Positions 44,532-54,828 of a DNA stretch of 64,000 bases are shown piece by piece; position 1 is the first letter of the stretch, and each line of letters starts with the position of its first letter. Under the pieces are notes generated by a model. It saw only the letters and a program-made list of their open reading frames with translations. It was not told the DNA's origin and did not search any database. The stretch comes from Rhynchospora pubera (Eukaryota > Streptophyta > Magnoliopsida > Poales > Cyperaceae), in assembly GCA_028095005.1 (NCBI GenBank), contig CM051461.1, positions 28,393,432 through 28,457,431 of the forward strand, given 5' to 3'. The translations under genes and the position numbers were made by a program.

Positions 44532-44770
44532 AAGAGAGAATAAAGCCTCCAATGCTAGGAATGAGTCATCTAGCGTGCGTAATACGTCGGGAATCCATCT
44601 ATACGCTCCAAAGTCATCAGAAATCATCAAAAAACCTGTACATAGAAGAGAAGAAACGACGGCAGAACCAAATCCTGGAAAAACATAGCAATTTATCAAA
44701 TAATTTATTGGTTTGAGTCTATTTTAAGTGCTAAGTACGGTCCAAATAACAATAAATATTGACTACGTCA

Positions 44771-44783
44771 AATCCCCCCAAAC
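44771..44783 (-). other. Polypurine tract
   Basis: On the minus strand GTTTGGGGGGATT directly abuts the 3' LTR, the expected plus-strand primer for Ty3-type elements. Confidence 0.8.
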
Positions 44784-46277
44784 TTAAACTTTGCTTGTCC
44801 TCAAGCATCGCCCTAAGCTTAGATTCTTAGACTGTACTTAAATCTAAATCAAGTCATATCTCAAACCAAGAAATCAACATAGAAATCAATTGCTCGTGCC
44901 TAAAATTTTCTCACACTTTCAACAAATGAGTCAAACAATAATTTTAAAAATAAACCAAGTCAAGTGTTCACAACTTAATCAATAAAACTCTTGGGCCTAA
45001 GTGAAATCTTTTCCCAAAATTAAGAACTCTAGCCCCTCTTTGATATTTCAAAAGCAATCTCAATTTCAATCACCCGTTCCTTTTCGTATTTCTCAAAAAT
45101 TTGTAAAAGCCTTTATCAACTCCAGAAATTCTATAATGAACTTTTCTTAAAACAATTTCAATTTTTCACCAATTTTTTTTTTTTTTTTTTTTTTTTTTAT
45201 GCAAGTCGAGCAGTGGGGCTTTACACCCTAGAGGATAATGCGGTATCATTGGCTTTAAGTTTGCTACTAGCACATGTCGCGCTAGGGAGGTTGGACGGGT
45301 GTTGCTCGACTATGGCCACGGTACACTTGGGCCATAATACTCAACAACTCCTTTACCAATGCTTTCGCACCGGGTCCGGTAGAAATTAATTACAAGCTCC
45401 CCAATTATACCTCGAAACTTTGAGTTATAATTCCTGACAGCTTGTAATTAACCCAATACCCTCCAATTTGTGGTTAAGTTAGTGGAGAAGGCCTCAGTGC
45501 GTCCTCGTTTTCACCGCTATTTGAATTAACTTCCCATTTATTGTTGCTCGTTGGTGATTCGAGCGATTAAAAAGCAATTTCAACAAGACAAAGTTCATCT
45601 TTTAATTTTCAAAGTCGATAAATTTCTTTCAAAAGTTTGTCAAATACAAATCAGTTCACTCGGTAAAAACTTGTGAGAATTGACTAAGTTTGAAATAACA
45701 ATTCTAAGCATCCATCATCAAATTCAAATCTCAAAGAAAATACTTCAGTTTGGGTCCATTGGTGCAAGATCAAGTATGATATCAAAACATTCTAGGGTCA
45801 TTTGAGAAAATTTTGTTTGACTCAAAAACAAGTTCAAGCAGTGTGAGAGTTGTCATTTAAAATCCAATCGAGAGAGTAGGCAAAACCAACTTATTTCAAA
45901 GCCAAAATCATACTAAATTGCGCAAATTTTAAGTTCTGGTCGAGTCGACCAAAGCTTTGTTCGAATCGAAAGAAGAGTAGAGCAGATCAAGTTTTTTATG
46001 AACTGGTCGGATCGACCAGGTATCCGTTCGAACCGACCAGAGAAGACAATTATGCATAAAATCCTAATGAGGGATGTTCGATTCGACCAATGCTTGTTCG
46101 ACTTGACCAGAGAAGAGAAAAATTCGAGAAAAATTGCCCATTTTCACAGAAAAACAACCTTTTCATCCCACAAATCGATTTATCTCCTATATGCCCTCCC
46201 CCAAACTTATCAAATGCTTGTCCCAAGCATACTTTCACACAGAAATAGCAAATAGGAGAGAAATTGATGGTTACCTT
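44784..46277 (-). other. Noncoding 3' internal region of the retrotransposon
   Basis: No credible ORF. It has an uninterrupted T run at about 45174-45199 (poly(A) in element sense) and three palindrome pairs near its left-hand ORF. Confidence 0.6.
45936..46110. repeat. Three palindrome pairs in the internal region
   Basis: Starts at 45936/45957, 46003/46024 (21 bp apart) and 46074/46094 (20 bp). Confidence 0.9.
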
Positions 46278-47990
46278 TTAGTAAGGAGGAGGGAGGCTCC
46301 TAGAGGAAGAGCCTTGGTTGAAACCACCATCATAGCTTGGGAAAATGCCAAAGAAATCGCCTTGCTGCTCCTGCTGCTGCTGCTCCCCTCCTTGGTCGCC
46401 TAGAGATGGATAGTAGCTTGGGTCGGAATTTGCAGGGCGCCATTGTCCCTTAAAAGGTGTTGGTATGGGCTGCTGTGGCGGCTCTAGAACTTGTCCTCCA
46501 AGATATGGGTAAAACCCATAGTCGGAGTGAGCGGAGAAGGTCTGCCGTGGAGAAGGAGGAAGCGGTGATGCTTGGCTATGAACCGATTGGGCTCCCGGGC
46601 TCATGATCGGATCTTCATCATCACGTGGCCAATACCCTCGTTGCAAATAGAAGCGACTCTCAAATGCCATGTCATAGGCCATGCTAACCTTCCTATTCAA
46701 ACGATCAAGCTTCTTGGTGCAATCGGCAATGCCCTTGCGCATCTCATCCCGTGTGTCCAAATGAAGTTGAGTGAGGTTGTCCACCATTTGGATGAGATTG
46801 TTGGCCCATTGTGGTTGTGGCTCACTCCCTTGAGGAAAGGGTACACGTGGTGGCGAGTTAGGCCTTGTTGATGGCCCCGCTTCATCGGTTTCCATGGGGA
46901 TGATCCTAGGGATTGGGTGTTGCAATTCCTCCGCTGTCCTAGGAGTCACATAATCATGAGGAATTAGCCAAGAGAGAGAGTTAGAGAGATCTACCCGGTG
47001 AGGATATGGAAGAAAGAAGTTGCTCCCCTTGTCACGCACCCACAAATATCGCTCGGATATGTCCCGGCTCTCGCGGAAAATTTGCAAGAAGCGAGCGGCT
47101 CGGAACCTATCATCATCATAGACCATGTAGCCGGTGCAAAAAGTTTGCTCGGGTAAAGGTAGGCCCATGCGCTTGGCTAGGATTGTAACAAAGGAGCCCA
47201 TAGTGATTTTGCCCCTAGCGTTTTCCATATCCCTTTGATAAATCCAATGTTTCACCATTAACTTGATCCAATCCAATTTAGGGGGTTCGGGTTGAAGTAC
47301 GTGCCATAGGATGCCAATCTCCTTGTCATTGGTGATATTCACCGTCTCCCCGCGTGCAAAAATTGTAGAGGCAATGGCACGAAGAACGATTCGAAGGGTA
47401 GGGTGCTGCACATGCCTAGATTGAAGCCTACCCCCAGTTGTGCCTGTGAGCCTTTCCCACACTTGCCTCCCGAAAACTTCATCATTGGGATCCCTTGTCC
47501 AAGTAGTCTCCTCCACCTCCCCTCTTTCTAACTTGAAAACCACTGACAAGTCATCAAGCCATGCCTTATGAGTGTTATTCCCAAGCCGGAACCAAATGTA
47601 ATCCCGGCCATCTTGTTCCATGAGTCGAAGAGAAGAGAGAAACTCTTGGGTGTAGACTTGGTATGCCTTCTCTCGGAATTCCCAAAAGGCGGGGGTAATA
47701 CCGGCATTGCTCGTGATCTCCAAAAATTGCTCCGCTACCCCAAAGGTTTCTAATGTCTCCATATCCATGAACCTCGTGTGCTCAAAGATTCTATCCCTCA
47801 TCCTTAGATAGTTCTCAAACATATAGTTCCAAGGCATTTGAAAGTTGGCATCCCTTTCAAACGGTGCTGCCGCGGGGTTACGGACCAAGTCCGGATCCAT
47901 CTCAGGCCCAATAGGGTGCTGCTGGGGTTGAGAAGAAGAAGCAGCGGCTGCTAGGCGTGCACTGGCACGGGTTCTTGGTTTGGGCGCCAT
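46278..47990 (-). CDS. Athila-type second ORF of the retrotransposon
   Basis: 570 residues, intact, separate from pol and downstream of it, as in Athila/Tat elements that carry an extra ORF. It starts MAPKPRTRASARLAAAASSS (basic, alanine/serine-rich, suggesting nucleic-acid binding or a disordered start). The central part, about 40-330, has WFRLGNNTHKAWLDD, FGRQVWERLTG, LRIVLRAIASTIFARGE, EIGILWHVL and ITMGSFVTILAKRMGL, a type I associate with the ATHILA ORF1 family. The C-terminus (about 380-570) is proline/glutamine-rich with QQQQEQQG. I see no signal peptide or membrane segment, so an envelope role is not supported. It contains none of the 17-bp palindromes. Confidence 0.75.
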   Translation of the reverse strand: MAPKPRTRASARLAAAASSSQPQQHPIGPEMDPDLVRNPAAAPFERDANFQMPWNYMFENYLRMRDRIFEHTRFMDMETLETFGVAEQFLEITSNAGITPAFWEFREKAYQVYTQEFLSSLRLMEQDGRDYIWFRLGNNTHKAWLDDLSVVFKLERGEVEETTWTRDPNDEVFGRQVWERLTGTTGGRLQSRHVQHPTLRIVLRAIASTIFARGETVNITNDKEIGILWHVLQPEPPKLDWIKLMVKHWIYQRDMENARGKITMGSFVTILAKRMGLPLPEQTFCTGYMVYDDDRFRAARFLQIFRESRDISERYLWVRDKGSNFFLPYPHRVDLSNSLSWLIPHDYVTPRTAEELQHPIPRIIPMETDEAGPSTRPNSPPRVPFPQGSEPQPQWANNLIQMVDNLTQLHLDTRDEMRKGIADCTKKLDRLNRKVSMAYDMAFESRFYLQRGYWPRDDEDPIMSPGAQSVHSQASPLPPSPRQTFSAHSDYGFYPYLGGQVLEPPQQPIPTPFKGQWRPANSDPSYYPSLGDQGGEQQQQEQQGDFFGIFPSYDGGFNQGSSSRSLPPPY

Positions 47991-48020
47991 GGGTAAGGTG
48001 TATGCAAGGTTTTGGGTGCT

Positions 48021-48133
48021 CTGGTCGAACCGAACAGATGGCTGTTCGAACCGAACAGAGTGGGTTAACAGAGGGTTTGCGCTAGAGGTTGTGCTCTGGT
48101 CGATCCGACCAAGGTCCTGTTCGACCTGACCAG
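48021..48133. repeat. Two palindrome pairs just upstream of the second ORF
   Basis: Starts at 48021/48042 and 48096/48117. The nearer pair begins 31 bp before the ORF start (47990, minus strand). Confidence 0.93.
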
Positions 48134-49053
48134 AGAGGGGGAAAATGCTGGTTCTGATAGATACTGGTACGGGTCGACCCGTTTCACTGTTCTATCCCCA
48201 AAATTGCTGGTACCACCTTGTTAATTCCTCAACCAAACAAATTTAAGTTTCAAATGAGCAAAATAGAGGGAAAAAGGAGCAATTGGACCTTTGTAAACCC
48301 CGATGTTGCGAAAAAGCGGTTGAGTGGGACGGGGCAGCGGCAATTAGTGGTCGTAGGCACTCCTTGGGACTTTGTGGCGCAAGAGAAGTGTGCAAAGGTG
48401 CTCGGGAAGAAGAAAGAATGCAAGAGAAGCCGGAGTCACGCCCAACAACGACGGAATGGTCCCGTAGTGGTGTCCCTTCGGCCAAACCTAACTTGAGTCC
48501 TTCAAGTGTGCAATTAGGGCAAGGAGAGGGCCCTGGAGTACTTCCCCACGAGAGAAATTGAGAGAATAGCAAAATCGCTTGAAACCTCGTGGAGCGTGCC
48601 TTGAAAAACCCGTCGCGACGGAACTTCAATAGCAAAAACTAAGGACAGTAGTGAGAGGAGAGTAGAGAGGAGAGCAATTTGGGCTTTAGATCTCTTAAAA
48701 TGGTGGAGAATTGAGGAAGTTGAGATTTTGGGAGGGGTGGTTCGGTTTGGAGAAGAAGAGAACGAGAGAGAGAAGAAAAATGGGACGAGTGGGAGAGGGA
48801 GGAAGAGAGGGGACGGTTTTGATTTTTAATGGGTTTAACGGGTTGGGATCGGGATTAACGGGTAGCGGGTCTAATGTAACGGCTAATTGCGCCTCTTGGG
48901 CGTCTCCCACGCGCATGAATGGAGGCGTCCCTTCAGGCAATGATAAAGGCGCCCCTTCAGAAAATGGAGGCGTCCATTGAAACATAATGGGCCCTGCATA
49001 AACAAAACCAAACAATCAGCCCAAAAACCAATGAAATGGGCCCAATTTATGCT

Positions 49054-49232
49054 CTGGTCGATCCGACCAGGCCACTGGTCGATCCGAACGGCGACCCAGT
49101 GTGGTCCCCTTTGCACTACTCCTTTCAGTCGATTCGACCAACAGTCTGTTCGCTTCGAACGGAGTCGATCCTTGCATCAGTATCCACCCAGCTTCCGTTC
49201 GACTCGACCAGAAGTTTGTTCGACTCGACCAG
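49054..49232. repeat. Three palindrome pairs in the spacer
   Basis: Starts at 49054/49075, 49125/49146 and 49195/49216, all 21 bp apart. Confidence 0.93.
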
Positions 49233-49638
49233 AAAGTGATTTTCACTGATCCTCTTCATGTCATCATGCTGTTGAACTTCCTTGCTCTCTTGCTTCGTCC
49301 AGGATGGCATTTCTCCATTGCTTGAGGTGTTGTGCAGTCCATATGAGGTCGATCAGGGTTAGTTGGCTCACGTAACCCAAGGTGCTCTTGCATGGAACGC
49401 ATCTTTCTTCGTTTAGACTTCATAATTTACCTACAACAAACAAATATAAATCATTAAACTCTATTTGTAAAATATCTCTTTTTATTTTTCGAATTTTCAA
49501 GGATTTTAGATTTTTTTTATTTTTTTTTATTTTTTTTTATGACAAAGTAAATAAACAAAGAAGAGAAAAGAGTTGAGAAATCCTTGGGTTGCCTCCCAAG
49601 AAGCGCTTGTTTACGGTCCCTAGCTTGACCATGCTTCT

Positions 49639-52600
49639 CTAGTCTTTGCGTAGAGTCGGCTCGCCTAGCTTGATGGCTTGAATCTCTTCTTGGACCTCAC
49701 TAGCGATGTAGTGCTTCAAGCGTTGTCCGTTAACCTTGAATGGTTCCGAGTCTTTGTCACAAATGTCAATGGCACCAAAGGGGTAAACCTTGACGACTCG
49801 GAAAGGGCCGGACCATCTTGACTTTAATTTGCCCGGAAAAAGCTTGAGCCTAGAGTTGAATAGTAGCACCGAATCCCCTTCCTTGAATTCTCTCCTTGAG
49901 ATCCTCCTATCATGCACAAATTTCGTCCTCTCCTTGTACAATTTGGCACTTTCATATGAGTTCAGGCGTATCTCATCCAACTCATGTAAGTCAAGTATGC
50001 GCTTTTCACCCGCCTTGAGGAGATCCATGTTGATTGCTCGGGTTGCCCAATATGCTTTGTGCTCTATTTCAACCGGGAGATGACACGGCTTCCCATAGAT
50101 AAGCTTGAAAGGACTCATGCCAATGGGGGTCTTAAAGGCGGTGCGATAGGCCCACAATGCATCATCAAGCTTGTTTGCCCAATCTTTACGGGTTCGAGCG
50201 ACCGTCTTCTCCAAAATACTCTTGATCTCCCTCTTAGACACCTCCACTTGACCACTTGTTTGAGGATGATAAGGGGTTGCTACCTTATGAATCACTCCAT
50301 GCTTTTTCAAGAGGTTATCAAAGTTCCGGTTGATGAAGTGTTTTCCACCATCGCTAATTACTGATCTAGGCACCCCAAATCGTGGGAAAATCACCTTGGA
50401 AAAGAGTCTAATCACTGAATTGGAATCCGCGGATTTGCATGGAATTGCCTCTACCCATTTAGAGACATAGTCGACGGCAACCAAGATATATTCATAACCA
50501 TGGGAACTTGGGAATGGTCCCATAAAATCAACTCCCCATACATCAAAAATTTCAACCTCAAGAATGGGGTTAAGGGCCATCTCATTCCTCTTTGAAATAT
50601 TGCCCGTTCTTTGACATTGATCACATGTCATAACAAAAGATCGTGCATCCTTAAAGAGAGAGGGCCAATAAAAGCCGGATTGGAGTACCTTGGCGGCTGT
50701 TTTGGAGAATGAGGCATGCCCACCATAGGCCGATGAGTGACAACTCGCTAGGATCGCCTTAACTTCATCGTATGGGACACATCTCCTATAAATGTCATCG
50801 ATCCCAAGCTTAAAGAGGTACGGCTCATCCCAAAAGTAGTACTTGGCATCCGTCTTGAGCTTCTTCTTCTCCTGCCAACTCATTTCAGGAGGTAGGGCAC
50901 CACTTGCAAGGTAATTGGCTAAATCAGCGTACCATGGGTGCTGATTCTGTGCCATCTTCCTGATCATTCGAGGCTCTGGTCGACTCGAACCAGCATCTGG
51001 TCGACTCGAACCAGCTTCTGGTCGGTTCGAACCAGCATCTGGTCGGTTCGACCAATGCTCTATGGACAGCATTTCGTGGGCCAGGTCAAGCCAGAATTGG
51101 TCCTGCTCAGCTGGTCGGATCGACCAAGGTGCTGTTCGGTCCGAACAGGCATCGATTTTCATCAATTTCTCATGTGGGAAGGAGTCATCAATTGGGATTT
51201 TAGCATCTTGACCTTCCTCCCAGTGCAGCCTTGACAAATGGTCTGCAACGGAGTTCTCCGTGCCCTTTTTATCTCTAATCTCAAGGTCAAATTCTTGAAG
51301 GAGAAGAACCCATCGTATGAGACGCGGCTTGGCATCTTTCTTACTCAAAAGGTATCTAATGGCCGCATGATCAGTGTAGACAATCACCTTAGAACCCACT
51401 AAGTAAGGTCGGAATTTGTCCAGAGCAAAAACAATTGCAAGGAGCTCCTTCTCGGTGGTTGTGTAATTTGCTTGAGCCGGGTCTAACACCTTGCTTGCAT
51501 AGTAGATGGCGACCGGCTTCTTGTCTTTCTTTTGCCCAAGCACCGCTCCAATCGCGAAGTCGCTCGCATCACACATGAGCTCAAACGGTTGGGACCAATC
51601 GGGCGGTTGCAAGATTGGGGCAGAGACAAGGGCTTGCTTCAATCTGTGAAACGCATTCAAACAATCCTCATCAATAATAAAATCATTGTCTTTAACGAGA
51701 AGATTACTTAATGGTTTGGCAATTTTAGAAAAATCTTTAATGAATCGGCGGTAGAATCCGGCATGGCCTAAGAAGCTTCGCACGTCCTTGACATTCTTTG
51801 GCACTCCAAGCTTCTCGATCACCACGATTTTTGCTTTGTCAACTTCGATCCCTTGAGATGTCACCACATGCCCTAGTACTACACCTTTTTGCACCATAAA
51901 ATGACATTTCTCCCAGTTCAAAACCAAGTTAACCTCTTCACATCTCTGCAAGACTTTAGATAGGTTAGCAAGACAAGAATCAAAACTAGTACCATACACA
52001 GAGAAATCGTCCATAAACACTTCCATTTCTTTTTCAATAAAATCAGAGAAAATTGCCATCATAGCACGTTGGAAGGTTGCGGGTGCATTACAAAGACCAA
52101 AAGGCATTCTTTTGTAGGCATAGGTACCATATGGGCAAGTGAAAGTGGTCTTTTCTTGGTCATTTGGATGGATTGGTATTTGAAAGAAACCCGAATAACC
52201 GTCTAAATAACAAAAATACGAGTGATTAGCTAATCTTTCAAGCATTTGGTCAACAAAAGGAAGAGGAAAATGGTCCTTGCGAGTCGCCGCATTGAGCTTG
52301 CGGTAATCGATGCACATCCTCCATCCGGTTGCTACTCGGGCTTGAATCATCTCGCCTTTGTCATTCTTGACCACCGTCGTGCCTCCTTTCTTTGGGACCA
52401 CATGGACCGGGCTCACCCACTTGCTATCGGAGATTGCATAGATGATACCCGCATCGAGGAGCTTGAGAATCTCCTTCTTGACCACCTCCTTGAGGTTGGG
52501 ATTGAGTCGCCTTTGTGCCTCTCGAGTCGGCTTATGATCATCTTCCATGAGAATTCGATGTGTGCAAAACGAGGGGTCAATGCCCTTCAAGTCCTCAATC

Positions 52601-54828
52601 GAGTAGCCAATTGCACCTCTATAGGCTCTTAGCTCCATTAAAAGCTTCTCCGTTTGGCCTGCATCTAGCTCTGAGTTAACAATAACTGGGTATGTTTGAC
52701 TTGGGCCAATAAATTCGTACCTTAACGATGCGGGAAGAGGTTTCAACTCGACTGTTGGAGGCTCTGGTCGACTCGGACAGGCTCTGGTCGGATCGAACAG
52801 GTCGCCAGATTGGGGTTCCATGCCTGGTCGAGCCTCTGGTCGACTCGAACAAGAGTCTGGTCGGATCGAACAGGTGGTCGAACAGGCCATGTTGAGAGTG
52901 GCGTTGCTTTCTTCCTCGACTTCCATGGTCTCTTCTACCCCTATTGCCTCTTGCATGTCACATAGGAAGGCTTGGTAAGTTTCTAGAGCTATTTGGTACT
53001 GGTCCTCAAGAGACTCTTCAATTTCGGGTATCTCTTGGATCATGAAGCAAGTTTTCGCGGGGTCGGGGCATTTCATGGCATGATCTATTGAAAATAGGAG
53101 GCGCTCCCCCCCCACTCTGACCAAAATTGTCCCTTCCAGGGCATCCATCATTACACCGGCTGTTCTAAGAAAGGGCCGACCCAAGATTATTGGTACTTCT
53201 TTATCAACCTCCATTTCCATGACCACAAAATCGCCGGGCACTAGGAATTTTCCAACTTGCACGGGGACATCCTTTAAAACGCCCAAGGGCAGCCGGGTTG
53301 TGGAATCGGCGAGCTTAAGGGTCATGCTCGTGGGTGTAAGCTCTCCAATTCCAATCGTTTCAAACACCGACTTAGGCATGAGGCTTATGCTTGCTCCCAT
53401 ATCACACAAGGCTTGCATAACAGTGGCTTTTCCAATGGTGCAAGGAAGGACGAACCTACCGGGATCCTCAAGCTTGGGTGGCATGCGGTTCTTCAAAGCC
53501 TCACTGCTCTTGTATGTTAATGCCACCGTTTTCAGCTCCTCCATGGACCTTTTGCCCGTGCAAAGCTCTTTCAAGAATTTGGCATAAATGGGCACGTGGG
53601 CAATTGCGTCGGTGAAAGGAATTGTAATTTGCATTTGCTTGAGTATCTCCCAAAAGATTCTAAACTGAGCGTCTTCTTTGGATTTTACCAAGCGCTGAGG
53701 GAAAGGTACAGGAGGTTGGTAAGCAGGCACTGGTGTTTCAGCACTGCTTTTATCCTTAGGTTGTGCCTTTTTAGCCTCCTGGTCGGACCGAACGGTGGTC
53801 TGGTCGACCCGAACAGGCTCCTGGACTTCCACATGGCCTTGTGCAGCTTGGTCGGGCTCTACTATGGGCTGGTCGGATCGAACAGGGGGCTGGTCGATCT
53901 GACCAGAGAGCTGGTGTTGCTCGTCAGCCGGCATAGGAGGGTCTTGATACTCTCGTCCGCTCCTTAAGACGTGCATGGCTTTGATTTCAGCATTTGGGTT
54001 GACTAGAGGCTGCCCTGGAAGCTTCCCTTGAGGTCTAGAAAATTGTTGCTCCATCATTCGCTCCAGGCGTTGCAAGGAAGCGGCACTACCCTTTAACTCA
54101 TTTGTGGTCGCCTTGAGCTCATCCAACCCCTCGGCCATCATCAGGTTGAATTTGCCTTGCTGATGCATGAACTCTTGGACAACCGGAGGAACCCCGTCTG
54201 TATTATAGACTGATTTCCTAGAAAACGGTCCATTAGAGTTGTTAGGTTGCTGATCTCGCCTAGGGGGCTGCTGATTCTGTCCCTTGTAATTGTACTTGGG
54301 TTGGTAGGGCCGGTCAAGAGTGGATTTTTGCATTGTATTCTTCAGATTTGGGTCATTCATGTGCTCCCAATTTCTTTGCTCACCCTCATCCAGTGAATAG
54401 CTCCGGTTGAAAATATGCCTCGGGTAATAGGAAGGTTCGCTATTCAGAGAGTTTACTTGAGCCATGTCATCATTGATTTTAGCAAGGGGGCAATCGGGAG
54501 ATTTATGCCCTTCTTCGCCACAAGCACCACATTCGTTTGAGTAGAGATGAGACCCTTGGGCGGATTGATAAGATGCTAGCTTGGCTTCCAATTCAGCAAT
54601 CCTCTCATCTCTAGTAGTGATCTCATGCACTTGGTGCTTTGCATGGCCAGAGCGGCGGGGGTTGGGGATTGGATACCACATATAGTTCCGTGCGCAATGA
54701 TCGAGTAGGTCTCGCCCTTGAGTCGCATCAAGCCGTTTGAATGCCCCACCTGAAAGTGAATCAATATTAATTTTGATATTGTCATATAGACCGCTATAAA
54801 AGTTTTTAATCAAAATTTTGAATGCCAT
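49639..54828 (-). CDS. Ty3/Athila-like Gag(part)-Pol polyprotein
   Basis: 1729 residues with no stop or shift. Residues 1-60 are the end of a gag capsid-like domain (IKNFYSGLYDNIKINIDSLS), so the front half of gag is missing. The zinc knuckle is C100-C103-H108-C113. Protease LCDMGASISLMP lies near 475. RT spans about 790-1000 with MCIDYRKLNAATRKDHFPLP, MPFGLCNAPATFQR and the catalytic FMDDFSVYG near 940. RNase H has FELMCDASDFAIGAVLGQ near 1090. Integrase has an HHCC finger near 1345-1395, then DFMGPF, VISDGGKHF and GQVEVSKREIKS supplying the D, D and E of the DDE triad (about 1434-1530). Palindrome-derived peptides fill the linkers near 308-350, 652-688 and 1227-1284. The frame begins one base inside the LTR junction, so the first ATG may not be the natural start. 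Confidence 0.9.
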   Translation of the reverse strand: MAFKILIKNFYSGLYDNIKINIDSLSGGAFKRLDATQGRDLLDHCARNYMWYPIPNPRRSGHAKHQVHEITTRDERIAELEAKLASYQSAQGSHLYSNECGACGEEGHKSPDCPLAKINDDMAQVNSLNSEPSYYPRHIFNRSYSLDEGEQRNWEHMNDPNLKNTMQKSTLDRPYQPKYNYKGQNQQPPRRDQQPNNSNGPFSRKSVYNTDGVPPVVQEFMHQQGKFNLMMAEGLDELKATTNELKGSAASLQRLERMMEQQFSRPQGKLPGQPLVNPNAEIKAMHVLRSGREYQDPPMPADEQHQLSGQIDQPPVRSDQPIVEPDQAAQGHVEVQEPVRVDQTTVRSDQEAKKAQPKDKSSAETPVPAYQPPVPFPQRLVKSKEDAQFRIFWEILKQMQITIPFTDAIAHVPIYAKFLKELCTGKRSMEELKTVALTYKSSEALKNRMPPKLEDPGRFVLPCTIGKATVMQALCDMGASISLMPKSVFETIGIGELTPTSMTLKLADSTTRLPLGVLKDVPVQVGKFLVPGDFVVMEMEVDKEVPIILGRPFLRTAGVMMDALEGTILVRVGGERLLFSIDHAMKCPDPAKTCFMIQEIPEIEESLEDQYQIALETYQAFLCDMQEAIGVEETMEVEEESNATLNMACSTTCSIRPDSCSSRPEARPGMEPQSGDLFDPTRACPSRPEPPTVELKPLPASLRYEFIGPSQTYPVIVNSELDAGQTEKLLMELRAYRGAIGYSIEDLKGIDPSFCTHRILMEDDHKPTREAQRRLNPNLKEVVKKEILKLLDAGIIYAISDSKWVSPVHVVPKKGGTTVVKNDKGEMIQARVATGWRMCIDYRKLNAATRKDHFPLPFVDQMLERLANHSYFCYLDGYSGFFQIPIHPNDQEKTTFTCPYGTYAYKRMPFGLCNAPATFQRAMMAIFSDFIEKEMEVFMDDFSVYGTSFDSCLANLSKVLQRCEEVNLVLNWEKCHFMVQKGVVLGHVVTSQGIEVDKAKIVVIEKLGVPKNVKDVRSFLGHAGFYRRFIKDFSKIAKPLSNLLVKDNDFIIDEDCLNAFHRLKQALVSAPILQPPDWSQPFELMCDASDFAIGAVLGQKKDKKPVAIYYASKVLDPAQANYTTTEKELLAIVFALDKFRPYLVGSKVIVYTDHAAIRYLLSKKDAKPRLIRWVLLLQEFDLEIRDKKGTENSVADHLSRLHWEEGQDAKIPIDDSFPHEKLMKIDACSDRTAPWSIRPAEQDQFWLDLAHEMLSIEHWSNRPDAGSNRPEAGSSRPDAGSSRPEPRMIRKMAQNQHPWYADLANYLASGALPPEMSWQEKKKLKTDAKYYFWDEPYLFKLGIDDIYRRCVPYDEVKAILASCHSSAYGGHASFSKTAAKVLQSGFYWPSLFKDARSFVMTCDQCQRTGNISKRNEMALNPILEVEIFDVWGVDFMGPFPSSHGYEYILVAVDYVSKWVEAIPCKSADSNSVIRLFSKVIFPRFGVPRSVISDGGKHFINRNFDNLLKKHGVIHKVATPYHPQTSGQVEVSKREIKSILEKTVARTRKDWANKLDDALWAYRTAFKTPIGMSPFKLIYGKPCHLPVEIEHKAYWATRAINMDLLKAGEKRILDLHELDEIRLNSYESAKLYKERTKFVHDRRISRREFKEGDSVLLFNSRLKLFPGKLKSRWSGPFRVVKVYPFGAIDICDKDSEPFKVNGQRLKHYIASEVQEEIQAIKLGEPTLRKD
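50976..51148. repeat. Palindrome array inside pol, RNase H-integrase linker
   Basis: Four units at 50976, 50997, 51018 and 51039 plus a pair at 51111/51132, all at 21-bp steps. Read on the minus strand they give SNRPDAG-type heptads and TAPWSIRP. Confidence 0.93.
52764..52873. repeat. Palindrome pairs inside pol, protease-RT linker
   Basis: Starts 52764/52784 (20 bp) and 52836/52857 (21 bp), with half-copies around 52824 and 52874. They are read in two frames, as CSIRPDSCSSRPE and as LFDPTRA then CPSRPEP. Confidence 0.92.
53779..53906. repeat. Palindrome pairs inside pol, gag-protease linker
   Basis: Starts 53779/53800 and 53869/53890 (21 bp), plus a degenerate unit at 53848, also on the 21-bp step. 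Read in a third frame as PPVRSDQP and VRVDQTTVRSDQ. Confidence 0.92.

Larger units (their letters stand above)
42973..44770 (-). repeat. 3' LTR of the Athila-like element
   Basis: 1798 bp, matching 54828-56625 with no difference where I compared. It carries ten of the 17-bp palindromes: an array of four and three pairs. A TATATATA box near 44230-44242 lies about 535 nt from its 5' end in element direction. The small ORFs in the LTRs (43288, 44264, 44417) are not genes. Confidence 0.95.
47991..49638 (-). other. Noncoding spacer between pol and the second ORF
   Basis: 1.65 kb without a credible ORF. It holds five palindrome pairs and a T-rich stretch near 49510-49540. Confidence 0.6.

Noticed and set aside
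43288..44716. Small ORFs in the LTRs, repeated at 55143-56571
   Set aside because: They recur only because the LTRs are duplicated; no domain, and they span palindrome arrays.
46572..54785. Plus- and minus-strand shadow ORFs within the retrotransposon coding regions
   Set aside because: Frames opposite or offset to the two long recognisable ORFs.
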